Below are positions 27,311 through 37,244 of a stretch of DNA of 64,000 nt, piece after piece; the stretch's first letter is position 1; each line of letters starts with the position of its first letter. Source of the stretch: Haladaptatus paucihalophilus DX253 (lineage in GTDB: Archaea; Halobacteriota; Halobacteria; Halobacteriales; Haladaptataceae); assembly GCF_000376445.1 (NCBI RefSeq), contig NZ_AQXI01000004.1, positions 1 through 64,000 of the forward strand. Reading direction: 5' to 3'. The notes under the pieces are model-generated. The model had not been told where the DNA came from. It worked only from the letters and a program-made list of their open reading frames with translations, and searched no databases. A program made the translations under genes and the position numbers.

Positions 27311-27483
27311 GGTGGTAGTAGACACACTCCGTGCTGTCGGAAAAGCCTGCGGGACCGTTCGATGCCCACCCCGAAAGCGTTCTACCCGACACGATGTTCC
27401 GCTTGACGCGGCGGGAACGGCCGGTCTATTCCGGTATTGGCAATCGTCCAGTCGAGGATAGAGTGAAGATACCGGCTTCGACG

Positions 27484-27819
27484 TTAGATAACGAACGGGG
27501 CTGTACCGAGACACCACAGGATAAGTCCCACCAAGTAGAACGTCAGCGCTGTCCGCCCGCTGCCCGGGAGGGAATACGACGTGCCGACTATCGATTGAGA
27601 GGCGTCTAATTCGGTGTAGTCGCTTTCTCCACCGCCTCCCTCCATCGTCATCGTCGGCCCGGTTCCGGTGCGAGCGTGGAGGAGCGACACGACGAACAGA
27701 GACGCGATCAGGAGAAGAACGATGGCACGACCATAGAGGTAGGCGAGTGGGATAACAGTCACTCCACCAGCGATGACGGAGTACGTAACGAAAACCGGCG
27801 CTAGCGTCGTTCGATCCAT
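27484..27819 (-). CDS. small membrane protein, unknown function
   Basis: The 111-residue protein has hydrophobic segments near 7-25, 29-46 and 90-108, separated by a Gly/Thr/Ser-rich loop (about 50-78). No family is recognised. A guanine-rich tract on the opposite strand lies 50-90 bases before its start. It is probably a single-gene unit. Confidence 0.6.
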   Translation of the reverse strand: MDRTTLAPVFVTYSVIAGGVTVIPLAYLYGRAIVLLLIASLFVVSLLHARTGTGPTMTMEGGGGESDYTELDASQSIVGTSYSLPGSGRTALTFYLVGLILWCLGTAPFVI

Positions 27820-27871
27820 GTCTGAAGCGGATTTCCCTGCTCAGTGGCACACCATGGCACGCGTGCGAGCA

Positions 27872-27908
27872 GGGAGGAGGGTGTGGCGGGGCAGGGGGGA
27901 GGGTCGGG
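27872..27908 (+). other. G-quadruplex-like G-tract cluster in a gene-free gap
   Basis: Six G-runs of three or more with loops of one to six bases occur in 37 bases, within the 377-base gap 27820-28196. The gap otherwise shows no gene. The pattern satisfies the usual G3+N1-7 rule on the + strand, the template strand for the neighbouring minus-strand gene. Confidence 0.55.
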
Positions 27909-28196
27909 AGTGATGGCGCCAGACCCGTGTGGGAACCCATTCAGGGTGTCAGAGGCAACCGCGCCACACTTCGTCCTTCGTGCCCTTCGGTAAATGCTTT
28001 GTGCAACTGTTCGAAAATAAGACAGTCAGATGGGCGACCATTGTTGGAACTCCAAACGAATCGGTGACGAAGTGCACTAGTACGTACTGCTCTCCGAGTC
28101 CGACGAATAACCGATAGTGAAGCGAACACGAGAACAGCCACCTGAGGTACCTATTGCACCTATCTCTGCGAAGGCTCCCGAATCACAAACCGGTGT

Positions 28197-29537
28197 TCAA
28201 TACGACCAGCGACCGCCGAGTTTGAGTTCCTGCTCGTAACCGGGGTCGATCAGGTCGCGTGTGTCTTCGCGGGAGCGACTCGGCACGTCGCGGTCGGTCT
28301 CGGTGAGTGCGCAGACGGCGTTCGTGATGGTAACGGCGTGCTCGCGGAGGTCCCGGATATCTATTTTATCGAGCGTATCGGCGTGCGTGTGACCCCACCC
28401 GCGACCGCTCTTGTCGGGGTTCGTCGAGGAGACCATCGCGCCCGGGACGCCCTCCTGTACGAACGCCCACTGGTCTCCGTGCGGAGAGACGGTGTTACTG
28501 GAGACGAGCGGAATCGAGCGTTCGTCCGTCACGTCTTCGAAGGCGTCGAGAATCTCGTCGAACTCGTTCGCGTTTATCGAGAGGGTTCGGTCTCGGCCAG
28601 CACCGTCGATGTTGACGATGCATTTCACGTCGTCGAGGTCGTACGTCTCCATGGCGTGGTACGCTCCTTTGAGGCCGATCTCTTCCGAACCGAACACGAG
28701 CACGCGAACGCGCGTTTCGAGTTCGTCCTCCATTTGCGCGAGCAGACGACCGACTTCGGTTGCCAGCACGCTTCCTGCACCGTTGTCGTTCGCGCCCTCG
28801 GCGATGTCGTGCGTGTCCACGTGTGCCGTCAACAGAACCATTTCGTCCGTGTCGGGTCCGATATCGCCGACGACGTTGACGGACGTCGAAGGCTCGTTCC
28901 GACAGTCGACATCGACCGTCACCGAGAGGTCGTCGTCCTCGGCGTGACGGACGAGACGCTCGCCGAGTTCCTTCGAGACGCCCACCGCCGGAATCGGACC
29001 GGGGCGGTTATCGTAGCCGACCTCACCCGTCGGGGGGAGACAGCCAGCGATGTGATTCCGGAAGATGAAGCCGACCGCACCGGCGTTCGCGGCGCTGACG
29101 TACTTCTCCATCCGGTGAATCCAGCGGCCGTAATCGTCCGGCGTATCGCTGGAGGCGATCAGAATTTTGCCCTCGCAGTCGACCGCCTCGAAGTCCTCGG
29201 GACGACCGTACCCCACGTCGACCAATTCGCCCTCGACGGTTCCGGCGGGCGTCCCCGGGAGCGCGATGACCTGATAATCCTTCACGTATTGCTGGTCGTG
29301 GCCGCCTGCGGTCTCGATAGAAGAGGACCCTCGCCACCAGCCGTCGATGTCGAATTCGTCGAGGTGGACGTCCCGCAATCCTATTGCTTCGAAATAGCCT
29401 TCGAGTATTTTCGCTCCCGCTTTCTCCTCTTTCTGTCCGGCCATCCGCGTTTCGAGGTCGACGAGATCTTCGAGAACCTGCCACGAGAAATCGCTCCGGT
29501 AGGCGTCTCCGACGATGGCGTCTGTGAGGCGAGTCAT
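28197..29537 (-). CDS. M28-family metallopeptidase
   Basis: The 446-residue protein is a zinc aminopeptidase-type M28 enzyme: AHVDTHDIAEGANDNGAG supplies metal His and Asp, FGSEEIGLKGAYH the catalytic Glu pair, and a protease-associated insert lies near 100-200. The ATG at 29537 begins the conserved MTRLTDAIVGD; the frame upstream is open but unrelated. No signal peptide is seen, so it is probably cytoplasmic. It would trim peptides or release amino acids. It is not obviously in an operon. Confidence 0.9.
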   Translation of the reverse strand: MTRLTDAIVGDAYRSDFSWQVLEDLVDLETRMAGQKEEKAGAKILEGYFEAIGLRDVHLDEFDIDGWWRGSSSIETAGGHDQQYVKDYQVIALPGTPAGTVEGELVDVGYGRPEDFEAVDCEGKILIASSDTPDDYGRWIHRMEKYVSAANAGAVGFIFRNHIAGCLPPTGEVGYDNRPGPIPAVGVSKELGERLVRHAEDDDLSVTVDVDCRNEPSTSVNVVGDIGPDTDEMVLLTAHVDTHDIAEGANDNGAGSVLATEVGRLLAQMEDELETRVRVLVFGSEEIGLKGAYHAMETYDLDDVKCIVNIDGAGRDRTLSINANEFDEILDAFEDVTDERSIPLVSSNTVSPHGDQWAFVQEGVPGAMVSSTNPDKSGRGWGHTHADTLDKIDIRDLREHAVTITNAVCALTETDRDVPSRSREDTRDLIDPGYEQELKLGGRWSY

Positions 29538-29656
29538 GACTCCAGTCGTGTGGCGATAGTCTAAAAACGTATGTATCTCGGAAAATAGCGTTGTGGCCGA
29601 ATCGACCCCTGCTGTACGCGACCGCACGCTGACCGACGACGGACTCCCGATTAGGC

Positions 29657-29693
29657 GGGAACGGTAGGGGGAGTAGACGGGGGAGGACGAGGG
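29657..29693 (+). other. G-quadruplex-like tract with regular 7-base loops
   Basis: Four G-runs (29657-29659, 29667-29671, 29679-29683, 29691-29693) are separated by exactly seven bases each. It lies between two minus-strand peptidase genes, so the transcript is C-rich and the motif forms only on the + DNA strand. Confidence 0.55.
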
Positions 29694-29729
29694 AGGTCGG
29701 AAGGAGAACGGGACGATAGAACGGTGAGT

Positions 29730-30701
29730 TCAGTTGACTTCGACGCGGTGCCACTGACCCGCCTCCTGACTCGTTTCGGCGGCCTTCGCGGCCTCACGAA
29801 CGCGGCGCACGCGCTCGTCGGTCGGCGGGTGACTTGCGAACGCTCGTTCCAGCGGCGTTTGTTCCGTGCGACGGTCACGAATCGGGAAGAACCAGGAGAG
29901 CAGTCCCCCTCCCGGTTCGTTCGCGCGCTGAATCTTTTCGAGCGCACGAGCGAACGACAGTGGCTCGTCGAGGACCGACACGGCTCGCCGGTCCGCTGCG
30001 TATTCGCGGCGGCGAGAGTAGGCTTGGAGTACGACCGTCGGAGCGACGAGCAAACCCATCACTAACCCCGTTAGTCCACGTCGTACGCCACTCCCAACGC
30101 TGTCGGGGCCTCGCATCGGTCGACCCATGATTAGCGAAAGTCCCCAGCAAGCCAATGAGGTAACCATCACGAGCGGGAGCACTACCACGAGAGCGAGGCT
30201 CGCTACCATTCGCAGGAGACTCATGGCCAGCGTCTGCAGGAGACTATCGTAGCCTTCGAGATGGGCGAGCTCGTGAGCGAGGACCCCTTCGAGTTCCGCG
30301 GGCGTCAGCAACCGGACGAGCGAGTAATCGATCACGAGCGTCCGACTCCCCAGCGCGAACGCGTTGGGTTGGCCGAGCCGCGCGATGTAGACCTCCGGTC
30401 GGTCGATACTCATCCTGCGAGTCAGCCGCTCGATGCTCGCGTGGATGCTCGGAGCCCGGACGTCCGAAAGCGGAGTCGTATTGAGACCCAAGAGGAGACG
30501 CTTGGTGCTCATCCGATAGCTCACGTACCCGAAAACGAGCGCACTCCCTCCTGCAAAGAGCAGCACTGACGGGAGAGACGTACTGGAGAGGAGCACACCG
30601 ACCATCCGAGAGCCCAAGAGGACGGTGACGCCAGCAAGAACGAGCAGCCACGCTCCAACCAGAACCGCGAGTCCCCGCGGCCGACGAGATGGGACTGACA
30701 T
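29730..30701 (-). CDS. M48-family membrane metalloprotease (HtpX-like)
   Basis: This 323-residue protein has two N-terminal membrane helices (about 11-30 and 42-62), the zinc motif HELAH at 143-147, a further hydrophobic pair near 155-190, and the third-ligand region RRREYAADRRAV. HtpX-type proteases degrade misfolded membrane proteins with the active site facing the cytoplasm. The start MSVPSRRPRG fits the first helix; the long frame upstream is non-homologous. Single gene. Confidence 0.92.
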   Translation of the reverse strand: MSVPSRRPRGLAVLVGAWLLVLAGVTVLLGSRMVGVLLSSTSLPSVLLFAGGSALVFGYVSYRMSTKRLLLGLNTTPLSDVRAPSIHASIERLTRRMSIDRPEVYIARLGQPNAFALGSRTLVIDYSLVRLLTPAELEGVLAHELAHLEGYDSLLQTLAMSLLRMVASLALVVVLPLVMVTSLACWGLSLIMGRPMRGPDSVGSGVRRGLTGLVMGLLVAPTVVLQAYSRRREYAADRRAVSVLDEPLSFARALEKIQRANEPGGGLLSWFFPIRDRRTEQTPLERAFASHPPTDERVRRVREAAKAAETSQEAGQWHRVEVN

Positions 30702-31445
30702 AGCTTCTATAGGGGTTGCACACTCAAAACGGTTGTCGGAAAACACGCACGTGTACCGTCCTGGACGGGCGACCAGCGGTGGCTTTAGTGGGTATCGAAC
30801 GCTTCCGGAGTGATGGTCAACACCACTCCAGTATTGTGAAAATAATACAATATTATTGTCGGTGAGGTTCTCCCGATAGAGAACTGTTTGTGCTAGGCTA
30901 GTCCGATAGATGCCATACACTATCCGGAAATCTTTGAAATCCGTTCTCAAAACATCGATCCATCTGTGTAAAATTGGGGAATGATGTGTTCTAGAACTTA
31001 TTCTCACAGATAATCAGTATTTGACTGGAAAAGTAGCGATAATATCGCATCTATCTCCCAAGATGGTTGTTATATCTAAAATATAGGTGGTCGTTGTTGG
31101 CTCACCCTTATGGATGAAAATTGTGAATATTGTGCAATATTACTGGTCCGTTGACGACATGCGCAATTTTTGAATCGACCTTATTGGACGTCGAATCGGG
31201 AAGTCGCCACGGGGACGTCCGGTAAAACGGACGACCCGCGGAGTCACCTCACGAAGCGGCATGGTATTACAAATATAGTGTTGTAATGTCGGTTTCGTGA
31301 GGACTCGCGTCCGACGACTGGACGGATTCGAGGAGGCGATTCGGTGGCCGTAGATAACAGTAGATAGTTCGTCGACATCGAAATGGAAACAGAACCGGAC
31401 GCCGAGCGAGTCCCGGTGCCGACTCGTCCGACGCGCTAACGGGAA
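30702..31445. other. 740-base AT-rich region with no gene
   Basis: This is one of the longest and most AT-rich gene-free stretches of the window (especially 30830-31160). I see no ORF with family character, no clear tandem repeat and no tRNA-like structure. It may hold the M48 promoter and terminator signals of the IclR gene. Confidence 0.5.
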
Positions 31446-32264
31446 CTATCCCAAATTCGGTGTGTCCGAGCTCCTATCCGCCATGTTGATGTTCACTTCG
31501 ATGACATTGGCGGTGCTCGTGACCATCTCCGGAATCGTCTCCTGGAACTGCGTTCCTTTCATCCGACTCGTCGGCGCGGAGACGCTCAACGCTCCGAGGA
31601 CGCTTCCGTCGCGGTCCTTTATCGGCGCACCGACCGCCCGCAGTCCCTCGACTTCCTCCTCGTCGTTGTAGGAGTAGCCCCGCTCGCGCGTCTCGGCGAG
31701 TTCCTCACGGAGTTCGTCCCGGTCGGTGATGGTGTTCCCCGTCTTGCCCGGGAGACCGTGAAAGTCGATTATCTCCGCGGTTCTCTCCGGCGGGAGTTGC
31801 GACAGTATCGCCTTTCCCGTCGCCGAGGAGTGCAGATAGTCTGGCTTCTGTAACTTCGACGTCTGATACTTGTCTCCGACTGCCTTCTCGCCCCGTACTT
31901 TGAACAAGCTGATTCGGAGACCGTGTTGTTCGGTCGAGAGATGTGCGTACTCGTTGGTCTGTTTGGCCAACTTCTCGATTTCTTTCTTCCCCGCTTCGTA
32001 GAGAATGTGCTGGTTGCGGACGAATTCTCCGAGGAGCAGGAACTGGAGACTGAGTTCGTACGCGTTGCCGTTCTTGACGACGAGCCCCGTTTGTCGAAGT
32101 GTTGCAAGATGGTTGTACATCGTGGTTTTGGAGACGTCGAGGTGGTCAACGAGGTCATCGACGGTCGCGCTGCCTAACTCCTCTAGCGCCCGTATCACGC
32201 TCACCGCCGTCACGACGGTACTCAACGTCCGCGACGGCGACCCCTGATTCGGTAGCTTGCTCAT
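31446..32264 (-). CDS. IclR-family transcriptional regulator
   Basis: The 272-residue protein has an IclR winged helix (VIRALEELGSATVDDLVDHL and KTTMYNHLATLRQTG, about 20-60) and an IclR effector domain (LHSSATGKAILSQLPPER, about 145-162; GLRAVGAPIKDRDGSVLGALSVS). The start at 32264 is chosen over an ATG five codons upstream. It sits next to the carbamoylase, amidohydrolase and ABC importer genes and is their most likely regulator, an inference from position. Confidence 0.92.
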   Translation of the reverse strand: MSKLPNQGSPSRTLSTVVTAVSVIRALEELGSATVDDLVDHLDVSKTTMYNHLATLRQTGLVVKNGNAYELSLQFLLLGEFVRNQHILYEAGKKEIEKLAKQTNEYAHLSTEQHGLRISLFKVRGEKAVGDKYQTSKLQKPDYLHSSATGKAILSQLPPERTAEIIDFHGLPGKTGNTITDRDELREELAETRERGYSYNDEEEVEGLRAVGAPIKDRDGSVLGALSVSAPTSRMKGTQFQETIPEMVTSTANVIEVNINMADRSSDTPNLG

Positions 32265-32595
32265 ACTCCTCCTGTGCAAACGACCGTTATAATTGTTTGT
32301 ATATGTTGCAATTTGTCGACAGGGGCCATACGTGACGTGTTCACGAACATTATGCCATTTGTTATCTCATCGTCGAACGGGGCTACCGACTCTGGAGACG
32401 CCCCGTCGTAAAGTGGTGGTACCGCCCAACGCGGCCACGGAACCGGCCGTCGTACCGGATTCGAACGCGAACGATTGAATTAGATATTTACCGGGCGAAA
32501 CGAGTCGATGCGTCCCGTCTCAATACTGATTGCAACTATTTACAAACACACGATGTGGCACCCACCGTCTGATACGACGTCCGTTCGCGCTAGTA
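32265..32595. other. intergenic region before IclR, no gene
   Basis: About 330 bases between the carbamoylase stop and the IclR start. TATTTACC-like and TATTTACAAACACACG-like AT patches suggest promoter elements for IclR. No coding content seen. Confidence 0.5.
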
Positions 32596-33843
32596 TTAGC
32601 TAGCCAAGCGTGCTAGCGTCGTCGCAAGCACATCGGTCGCTGCGGCGCAATCGTCCCAGTCGGTCCATTCGAGCGGGTTGTGCGACAGGCCGTTCCGAGA
32701 GGGGGCGAACAGGAGCACGGTGTCGGTCACGGACGAGACGTTTGCAGTATCGTGCATTGCAGCGGAGTGCATCTTCTGCGGGATGATATCGCACGCCTCG
32801 GCTGCGCCTACCGCCGCTTCGACACATCGGTCGGCCATCCGACTGGGTTGCTGGTCGCGGTACCGGTCGAATTCGGTTCGAACCGGCGCATCGCGTTCGA
32901 GGCGCGAGAGCGACTGACGGGCGCGGTCCGCGAGCACGTTCATCGACTCGTACTCGACGTCGCGGATGTCCATGTGGAGTTCGACGTGTCCGGGTACGAT
33001 GTTTCGAGCGTTCGGCGTGACGTCGCACCGTCCCACCGTTCCGACGGCCGTCGGACTGATCGAGGTAACCACGTCTTCCGCGGCGCGACGGAAGTCGACC
33101 ACGAACTCGCTCGCGGTCGTGAACGCGTCGGACCGTTCGTACATCGGCGTCGCACCCGCGTGGTCCGCCTCACCATCGACTTCGACCCTGCAGTTCGTGA
33201 TGCCGGTGATGGCGTCCACGACGCCGACCTGCGTCCCCGCCGATTCTAACGTCGTCCCCTGTTCTACGTGCAGTTCCGCCCACGCTGACCAGTCGCCCGC
33301 GCGGATTTCGTCGTCGCCCGCGAAGCCGACGTTCTGCAGATGCTTCTCAAGAGTGCGCCCCTCGTCGTCAGTGAGCGACAGCGCCTCCTCGGCCGTTCGA
33401 ACACCGGTTGCGACGGACGACCCGAGCAACCCGAACGAGAACCGCGCACCCTCTTCCTCGGTGAACGAGACGACCTCGACCGGCCGCCGGAGGTCCGCGT
33501 CCGAAGCCTGCAGCGTCCTGACGGCTTCGAGCGCCGCGTAGACGCCGAGCGGCCCGTCGAAGATGCCGCCCTCGGGAACGGAATCGAGGTGGCTCCCGGC
33601 CGCGACGGGTGCGGCGTCGGGGTTTGCCCCCTCCGGCGTCCACCGGCCGACGATGTTTCCAACCGCGTCGACGGACACCGAGAGTCCGGCGTCCGTGAGC
33701 CGCGAAACGAAGTATTCCCGCGCGCGTCGGTCCGCGTCGCTTCCCGTGAGTACTGTCCTGCCGTGTCCTTCGTCGACGTCGATGGCGCCGAACTGGCCGT
33801 TACGTTCGATGTCGCGACGAAGGCGTTCCTGGTCAACCTGCAT
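32596..33843 (-). CDS. Zn-dependent hydrolase / N-carbamoyl-L-amino acid hydrolase type
   Basis: The 415-residue protein is an M20-related amidase of the hydantoinase/carbamoylase family. Metal motifs are AGSHLDSVPEGGIFDGPLGV near 77-96 and TEEEGARF near 127-134. It begins with MQVDQERLRRDIE; the upstream frame is not homologous. Such enzymes release amino acids from N-carbamoyl derivatives, or hydrolyse ureido and allantoate-like compounds. It follows the M20 amidohydrolase on the same strand (158-base gap) and probably shares its pathway. Confidence 0.88.
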   Translation of the reverse strand: MQVDQERLRRDIERNGQFGAIDVDEGHGRTVLTGSDADRRAREYFVSRLTDAGLSVSVDAVGNIVGRWTPEGANPDAAPVAAGSHLDSVPEGGIFDGPLGVYAALEAVRTLQASDADLRRPVEVVSFTEEEGARFSFGLLGSSVATGVRTAEEALSLTDDEGRTLEKHLQNVGFAGDDEIRAGDWSAWAELHVEQGTTLESAGTQVGVVDAITGITNCRVEVDGEADHAGATPMYERSDAFTTASEFVVDFRRAAEDVVTSISPTAVGTVGRCDVTPNARNIVPGHVELHMDIRDVEYESMNVLADRARQSLSRLERDAPVRTEFDRYRDQQPSRMADRCVEAAVGAAEACDIIPQKMHSAAMHDTANVSSVTDTVLLFAPSRNGLSHNPLEWTDWDDCAAATDVLATTLARLAS

Positions 33844-34001
33844 ACCTCCGCTCAATCGAAATGGGGGGTAATAAACGCAGTGCATCGGTGGAAAAACAGC
33901 GCGAGCGGTCGGTTTCCATCGTGACCCGATGACCCGCTCGCTAACGGTACAGCCGCTCTGAACCCGCAATCGACGGCGAACCGTGTATCCAAGTGCGGCG
34001 A

Positions 34002-35270
34002 CTAGAGCGTGCGAACGGTTCGAGCGACGACATCGACCCCGATATTGAGGGAGTCCTCGTCGATGTCGAACCGCGCCGTGTGGTGGCCGTACGGGTTGCT
34101 CGCGCCGATACCGATGTAGGTCGCTTCACCGCCGTTCTCCTGCACGCGGCGGATGAGGTACGACGCATCCTCGCTCCCGCCCATGTCGGCGCGGTTGACG
34201 ACGGTGGAGACGGCATCGAGGTCGGACGCAGCGTCGGCAACGGCGTCGATCATCGCATCGTCGGCCGTGAACGTCGTCGTCTTCCCGTAGAGACCGGTTT
34301 GCAGTTCCACGTCGTGCATTCCGGCCGCGTGCTCGACGACGCGGCGGGCTTTTTCGAGCATGTAGTCGTTCAGCTCCGCCGACCCGCCACGAACCTCAAC
34401 GCGCATCCGGACCTCCTCGGCGACGATGTTCTGCGGATTCGGCGAGTGAACCTTCCCGACGTTGATGCGGGTCGTGCCATCGGCGTGGCGCGGGATGGCG
34501 TAGAGGTTCTGAATCGCGGTCGTCGCGGCCTGCAACGCGTTCCGTCCCTCGTTCGGCGCGTTCCCCGCGTGACTCGGGGCTCCCTCGAACGTCACGTCGA
34601 GTTTCGCGTTCGACAGCGGGTGTTCGTACGCCGCGACGACCATCCCCGTCTCGTTACCGAGTCCGAGGTGAAGCGCGAGGAAATACTCGACGTCGGCGAG
34701 GTGGTCCGTCTCGCTCATCGGTTTCCCGCCCCGGCCTCCTTCCTCCGCGGGTTGGAAGAACAGCTTCAACGTCCCGTCGAAACCGCCGTTCTCGTCGAAT
34801 TCACGCGCGATACCGAGGCCGATGGCAGTGTGGCCGTCGTGGCCGCACGCGTGCATCTCGTTCGGGTGCGTGCTCCCGAATCCGTCCCGTGCGGGGCGGT
34901 GGTCGTCGTCGGTGGCCTCGCTGCGTTCGAGCGCGTCCATATCGACCCGGACGCCGACGGTCGGGCCCGTCCCGTCTCCGTACGTCTTTTCGGCGACGAG
35001 TCCGGTGATGTCGTCCATCCGTTCGAGGTACGACTCCGGCGCGCCCTTCTCGCGGGCACGAGCGACCGCGTTTGCGATGTCGGCTTCGTCCGGGACGCCG
35101 AGGCGAGCGTCCTCGTCAACGGCGTCCGCGCCGAGGTGAAGGGTGTAGTCGCGCTCGTCGAGTTCGTGTGCGATGAGCGCTGTCGTGCGAAACTCCTTCC
35201 AACCCGATTCGGGATTCGCGTGTAAGTCTCTGCGTAGCTCTCGTAGGGTGAGCGGTCTGGCGTCTGCCAT
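34002..35270 (-). CDS. M20-family amidohydrolase (second copy)
   Basis: The 422-residue protein begins MADARPLTLRELRRDLH; the metal motifs MHACGHDGHTA and FFQPAEEGGRGGKPM and the His in HAGNAPNEGRN are intact. The open frame upstream reaches past 36.1 kb but runs antisense to the ABC binding protein and is not coding. It resembles the protein at 1240-2520 from end to end. It is divergent from the ABC operon across a 166-base gap, suggesting that imported N-acylated amino acids or peptides are its substrate. Confidence 0.92.
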   Translation of the reverse strand: MADARPLTLRELRRDLHANPESGWKEFRTTALIAHELDERDYTLHLGADAVDEDARLGVPDEADIANAVARAREKGAPESYLERMDDITGLVAEKTYGDGTGPTVGVRVDMDALERSEATDDDHRPARDGFGSTHPNEMHACGHDGHTAIGLGIAREFDENGGFDGTLKLFFQPAEEGGRGGKPMSETDHLADVEYFLALHLGLGNETGMVVAAYEHPLSNAKLDVTFEGAPSHAGNAPNEGRNALQAATTAIQNLYAIPRHADGTTRINVGKVHSPNPQNIVAEEVRMRVEVRGGSAELNDYMLEKARRVVEHAAGMHDVELQTGLYGKTTTFTADDAMIDAVADAASDLDAVSTVVNRADMGGSEDASYLIRRVQENGGEATYIGIGASNPYGHHTARFDIDEDSLNIGVDVVARTVRTL

Positions 35271-35359
35271 GGCCCTACAACAAAGGTGGACTATTAAACT
35301 ACTATGGGAACAGGTAATCGTAACAGAAAGTACCGGAACACGAGTGTCGCCGTCAACAA

Positions 35360-35382
35360 AACAGTTATATAATATATCTCCA
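35360..35382 (+). promoter_or_regulatory. TATA-rich promoter element of ABC operon
   Basis: TTATATAATATATC lies about 60 bases before the binding-protein ATG in the divergent gap. It matches the AT-rich box element of haloarchaeal promoters. The exact transcription start cannot be read. Confidence 0.4.
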
Positions 35383-35436
35383 TGTGCTAAGGTAGACCAC
35401 ACCAAAAGGTGTGTTTCGAAGCAGGTAAGAGTAGAT

Positions 35437-37164
35437 ATGGAAGAAGACGACATAATCGAATACAATCTGAACAGACGGCAGTTCGTCGGCGTCGCTGGCG
35501 TACTGGCTGGAACGGCGCTAGCGGGATGTTCCGGAAAGACCGACGACGACGGCGGTGACGGCGACGGTGGCGGCGGTGGCGGTGGCGGCAACGGCAAGAA
35601 GACCCGGTTGAACGTCGCCATCTCCGCGGAAGTGTGGAACTTCGACCCCGCGCTCTGGACGGACACCGCCACGAGCACCGTCGGTGGCCTCATCTTCGAC
35701 GAGGTCATCGAACTGACCCCCGACGAGGAACTGAAGCCCGGTCTCGTGACGGAAGTCCCGGAACCGAAGAACGGCGGGAAAGCGTTCGAGTACACGCTCC
35801 GCGACGGTATCACGTTCCACAACGGCGACGACGTGACCATCGAGGACTTCAAGTACTCCGTCGATTGGATTCTGAACCCCGATAACAACTCTCCGGTCAA
35901 GAGCCGGATGCCGTTCGTGGAGAGCAGCGAAATCGTCGGCGACCGGACGCTCAGGCTGAACACGTCGAAATCGTTCGGCACGCTCAACTGGTGGCTCACC
36001 CGGAGTCTCGAAGGAATCGTCCCGAAGGGGTCGCGCGGCGAGACGAAAGACGGGAAGGGTCCGAGCGGTCTCTCGACGAATCTCACGAACGACCCGGGCG
36101 GTGCGGGCACCGGCCCATACGAGTTCGTCGAGTGGAAGAGCGGGAGTCACGTCCTGTTGAAGAAGAACGAGAACTACTGGAAGGACGGCATCCCGTCTGT
36201 CGATGAGGTCAAGTTCAACTTCATCGGGGAGAACTCCACGCGCCTCGCCAACCTCCGCTCCGGCACGATAGACCTCACGGACAAGGTTCCGCCGAAGGAC
36301 TTCTCGGGGCTGAAAGGCCAGCCCGACATCACGGCGGAGTCGGTTCCCGGCAACCTCACGCAGGTGCTCTACGTGAACCTCATGGAAGCGGAGGGCAACC
36401 CGATGAGCAACGTCCACAACCGGCGCGCGGTGCTGTACGGCATCGACGGCGACGAGATTCTGGACGAAATTTTCCACGGACAGGGCGTCGTCCAGAAGGG
36501 GCCGTGGTACCCCGACAGCGAGTGGACGTCGCCGAAGCTCAAGAAGATGGAGCTCTACGACCCGAAGAAGGCCCGTTCGGAGCTTGAGCAAGCAGGCAAC
36601 CCCGACGGCTTCGAGTTGGACATCATCGCCACCAAGGGTTCGTGGTTCAAGGACGAAGCGATCGTCATCCAGGAGCAGTTGTCCAACATCGGCATCGACG
36701 TGAGCGTCACCGCCGTGGACAAGTCGACCCTGTTCGATCAGGTCTACGGCACGAACAAGTGGCACGCCGCCATGGAAGACTGGGGCCAGTCGATTCCGGT
36801 CGTGACGTCCTGGCTGGAGTCCGGCTACGCGGACAACAACCACAACCACAACAACTGGCACCACCAGTCGGACGATTTGATGGACATCTACGCTCCGAGC
36901 GGACCCGAACCGCCAGCGGACGCCAAAGGCGACTACTCGAACGGACACGAGTGGTACGTCGCACAGCTGCGCGAGGCGCAGGCCGCGACGGACAAAGAAA
37001 CGCAGAAAGAGATCGTCTACCGGCTCCAGGAGTACCTCGTCGAGCACGCGATTCAGATCGACATCGCGTACGTGAACAAGCTCGAAGCGTGGCGCAACTC
37101 GGTCAGCAACTACGACATCGGCACGTTCGTCGACGAGTACCGGAACGTCGAGGTCGGCGAGTAA
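35437..37164 (+). CDS. ABC transporter substrate-binding lipoprotein (family 5, dipeptide type)
   Basis: The 575-residue protein begins with a polar MEEDDIIEYN lead, then a Tat signal NRRQFVGVAGVLAGTALAGC with lipobox Cys, and an acidic Gly-rich linker (about 30-53). The mature domain is a family 5 binding protein with FEYTLRDGITFHNGDDVT near 110-127. It is anchored outside the membrane and delivers peptides or similar solutes to the permeases that follow 80 bases downstream. Its chosen ATG just precedes the Tat motif. Confidence 0.95.
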   Translation: MEEDDIIEYNLNRRQFVGVAGVLAGTALAGCSGKTDDDGGDGDGGGGGGGGNGKKTRLNVAISAEVWNFDPALWTDTATSTVGGLIFDEVIELTPDEELKPGLVTEVPEPKNGGKAFEYTLRDGITFHNGDDVTIEDFKYSVDWILNPDNNSPVKSRMPFVESSEIVGDRTLRLNTSKSFGTLNWWLTRSLEGIVPKGSRGETKDGKGPSGLSTNLTNDPGGAGTGPYEFVEWKSGSHVLLKKNENYWKDGIPSVDEVKFNFIGENSTRLANLRSGTIDLTDKVPPKDFSGLKGQPDITAESVPGNLTQVLYVNLMEAEGNPMSNVHNRRAVLYGIDGDEILDEIFHGQGVVQKGPWYPDSEWTSPKLKKMELYDPKKARSELEQAGNPDGFELDIIATKGSWFKDEAIVIQEQLSNIGIDVSVTAVDKSTLFDQVYGTNKWHAAMEDWGQSIPVVTSWLESGYADNNHNHNNWHHQSDDLMDIYAPSGPEPPADAKGDYSNGHEWYVAQLREAQAATDKETQKEIVYRLQEYLVEHAIQIDIAYVNKLEAWRNSVSNYDIGTFVDEYRNVEVGE

Positions 37165-37244
37165 ACGCACACCAACCATGTTATCCGATTCAGAGGAAGT
37201 GACTGAATGAATCCACATAGAACTGCTGCGGAGGTGATCGGGCG

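Noticed and set aside
35271-36110. 840-base upstream extension of the M20 gene
   Set aside because: It would run antisense through the start of the ABC binding protein and contains Ser/Pro-rich, non-conserved residues; homology starts at 35270.
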